Source of the DNA: Dehalococcoidales bacterium
GTDB lineage: Bacteria; Chloroflexota; Dehalococcoidia; Dehalococcoidales; UBA5760
Direction: 5' to 3'
Assembly: GCA_028710655.1 (NCBI GenBank)
Contig: JAQTTS010000148.1
Location: forward strand, 1-5,703
Length of the DNA stretch: 5,703 nucleotides
The notes under the pieces were generated by a model. The model was not told where the DNA came from. It did not search any database and was given only the letters and a program-made list of their open reading frames with translations. A program made the translations under genes and the position numbers. Position 1 is the first letter of the stretch. The number at the start of each line of letters is the position of its first letter. This document shows, one piece after another, positions 5,173 to 5,703 of this stretch.

Positions 5173-5703
5173 TTGGCTGATATTATTCTTGGTTCCGATC
5201 CTATCTCCCGGCCCAGCGCATCGCCGTCCGGGTACACGTATATCTACCTCGCCAGTCCGGCCAGCATCGACGGCTGGATAACCTCGTTCCAGGTCTTTTT
5301 TCACACCGCCCCAACTCAGCTTAAGATCGGTCTTTTTTACCTGGTCAGTGGCTCGACCTGGCGCTGCCGTAACAGCGTGACTATTGAAGGGATGGGATCA
5401 GGCTACCAGACTATCGCTGGTCTGGTGATGGAGGTCAAGGCCAACGATTATCTCGGATTCTGGCACCAGGGTGGAACACTGGCAAGAACAGACTCCGGAG
5501 GAGCTGGCGCTCGCTACATCTCCGGTGAGTATGCCGACCCCGGCGATGAGGCATCGTTTTCATTGATCAGCTCCGGCCGTATTATCAGCGTCAGGGGCAT
5601 AGGGACCACAGACTTTGCACCTCCGGCGGTACTGGAAAGCCTGACCGAAGACCTGTTTGCCGACCTGAACCCTGTCTTCAGAGGTTATCCGCAGCCCACA
5701 TTT
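5173..5703 (+). CDS. Beta-rich protein, possibly virion or surface-exposed domain (partial, runs off the right edge)
   Basis: An open frame of 177 codons starts at TTG 5173 and continues without a stop to the end of the window. The product begins MADIILGSDPISRPS and has alternating hydrophobic and polar strands (YTYIYLASPASIDGWI, SFQVFFHT, QLKIGLFYLVSG), many Gly, Ser and Thr turns, and a loop SGGAGARYISGEYAD at about 107-121. There are no long helices and no signal peptide. This strand-and-turn pattern fits a jelly-roll or other beta-sandwich, such as those in tail, fibre or capsid-decoration proteins, but no family-specific motif is visible. After about residue 150 (TTDFAPPAV) the texture changes and may enter a linker or second domain. 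Codon texture matches the upstream genes. The coding call is firm because of the long open frame and well-placed ribosome site. The structural role is a guess. Confidence 0.75.
   Translation, partial: MADIILGSDPISRPSASPSGYTYIYLASPASIDGWITSFQVFFHTAPTQLKIGLFYLVSGSTWRCRNSVTIEGMGSGYQTIAGLVMEVKANDYLGFWHQGGTLARTDSGGAGARYISGEYADPGDEASFSLISSGRIISVRGIGTTDFAPPAVLESLTEDLFADLNPVFRGYPQPTF

Noticed and set aside
5154..5180. An 8-codon frame from ATG 5154 that ends across the TTG start, as a possible leader peptide
   Set aside because: No ribosome site of its own precedes it, and no attenuator-like hairpin is visible. The AGAAGGT inside it is better explained as the ribosome site for TTG 5173.
5141..5281. 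A 46-codon + strand frame from ATG 5141 with a short hydrophobic run (CWLILFLVPIL)
   Set aside because: It lies almost entirely in another frame of the TTG-started gene and becomes Arg/Pro/Ser-rich after the hydrophobic run. No good ribosome site precedes it.

Overview
The window is a compact, single-direction gene cassette. Five complete genes and one gene cut by the right edge all read on the + strand. The first four overlap or abut at their stop/start codons, and the longest non-coding stretch is about 42 bases. Spacing, strong AGGAGG-type ribosome sites, moderately GC-rich DNA and modular orphan proteins all suggest a bacterial phage, prophage or other mobile element. Source organism cannot be fixed from the sequence: the general look resembles elements of uncultivated Chloroflexota-like bacteria, but that is only an impression. 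There is no integrase, terminase, portal, tRNA, CRISPR array or insertion sequence here.

Layout, left to right. (1) 23-328: a small hydrophilic protein of unknown function. (2) 328-1749: a three-part protein with an N-terminal DUF192-like domain, one membrane segment, and a C-terminal domain with an ordered Cys-His-Asp/Glu set like papain/transglutaminase-fold enzymes. (3) 1740-3272: a GHKL (Bergerat-fold) ATPase whose C-terminus carries a zinc metallopeptidase motif (HEIAHH). (4) 3266-4588: an ArdC-type antirestriction/zincin protein (HEIAHY) with an N-terminal membrane segment, a C2H2-like zinc finger, and a four-cysteine zinc ribbon inserted in the ArdC core. (5) 4594-5130: an unrecognised protein with a probable winged-helix domain. 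(6) 5173 to the edge: the start of a beta-rich protein with a TTG start, perhaps a virion or surface domain.

The most interesting unit is genes 2-4. Three consecutive, translationally coupled genes encode multidomain proteins that pair possible protease domains (one cysteine type, two zincins) with an ATPase, membrane anchors and zinc-binding modules. ArdC-type domains are known from plasmid and phage proteins that protect incoming DNA, so a membrane-associated entry or anti-defence module is a reasonable hypothesis. Nothing in the sequence proves it; a maturation or regulatory role is equally open.
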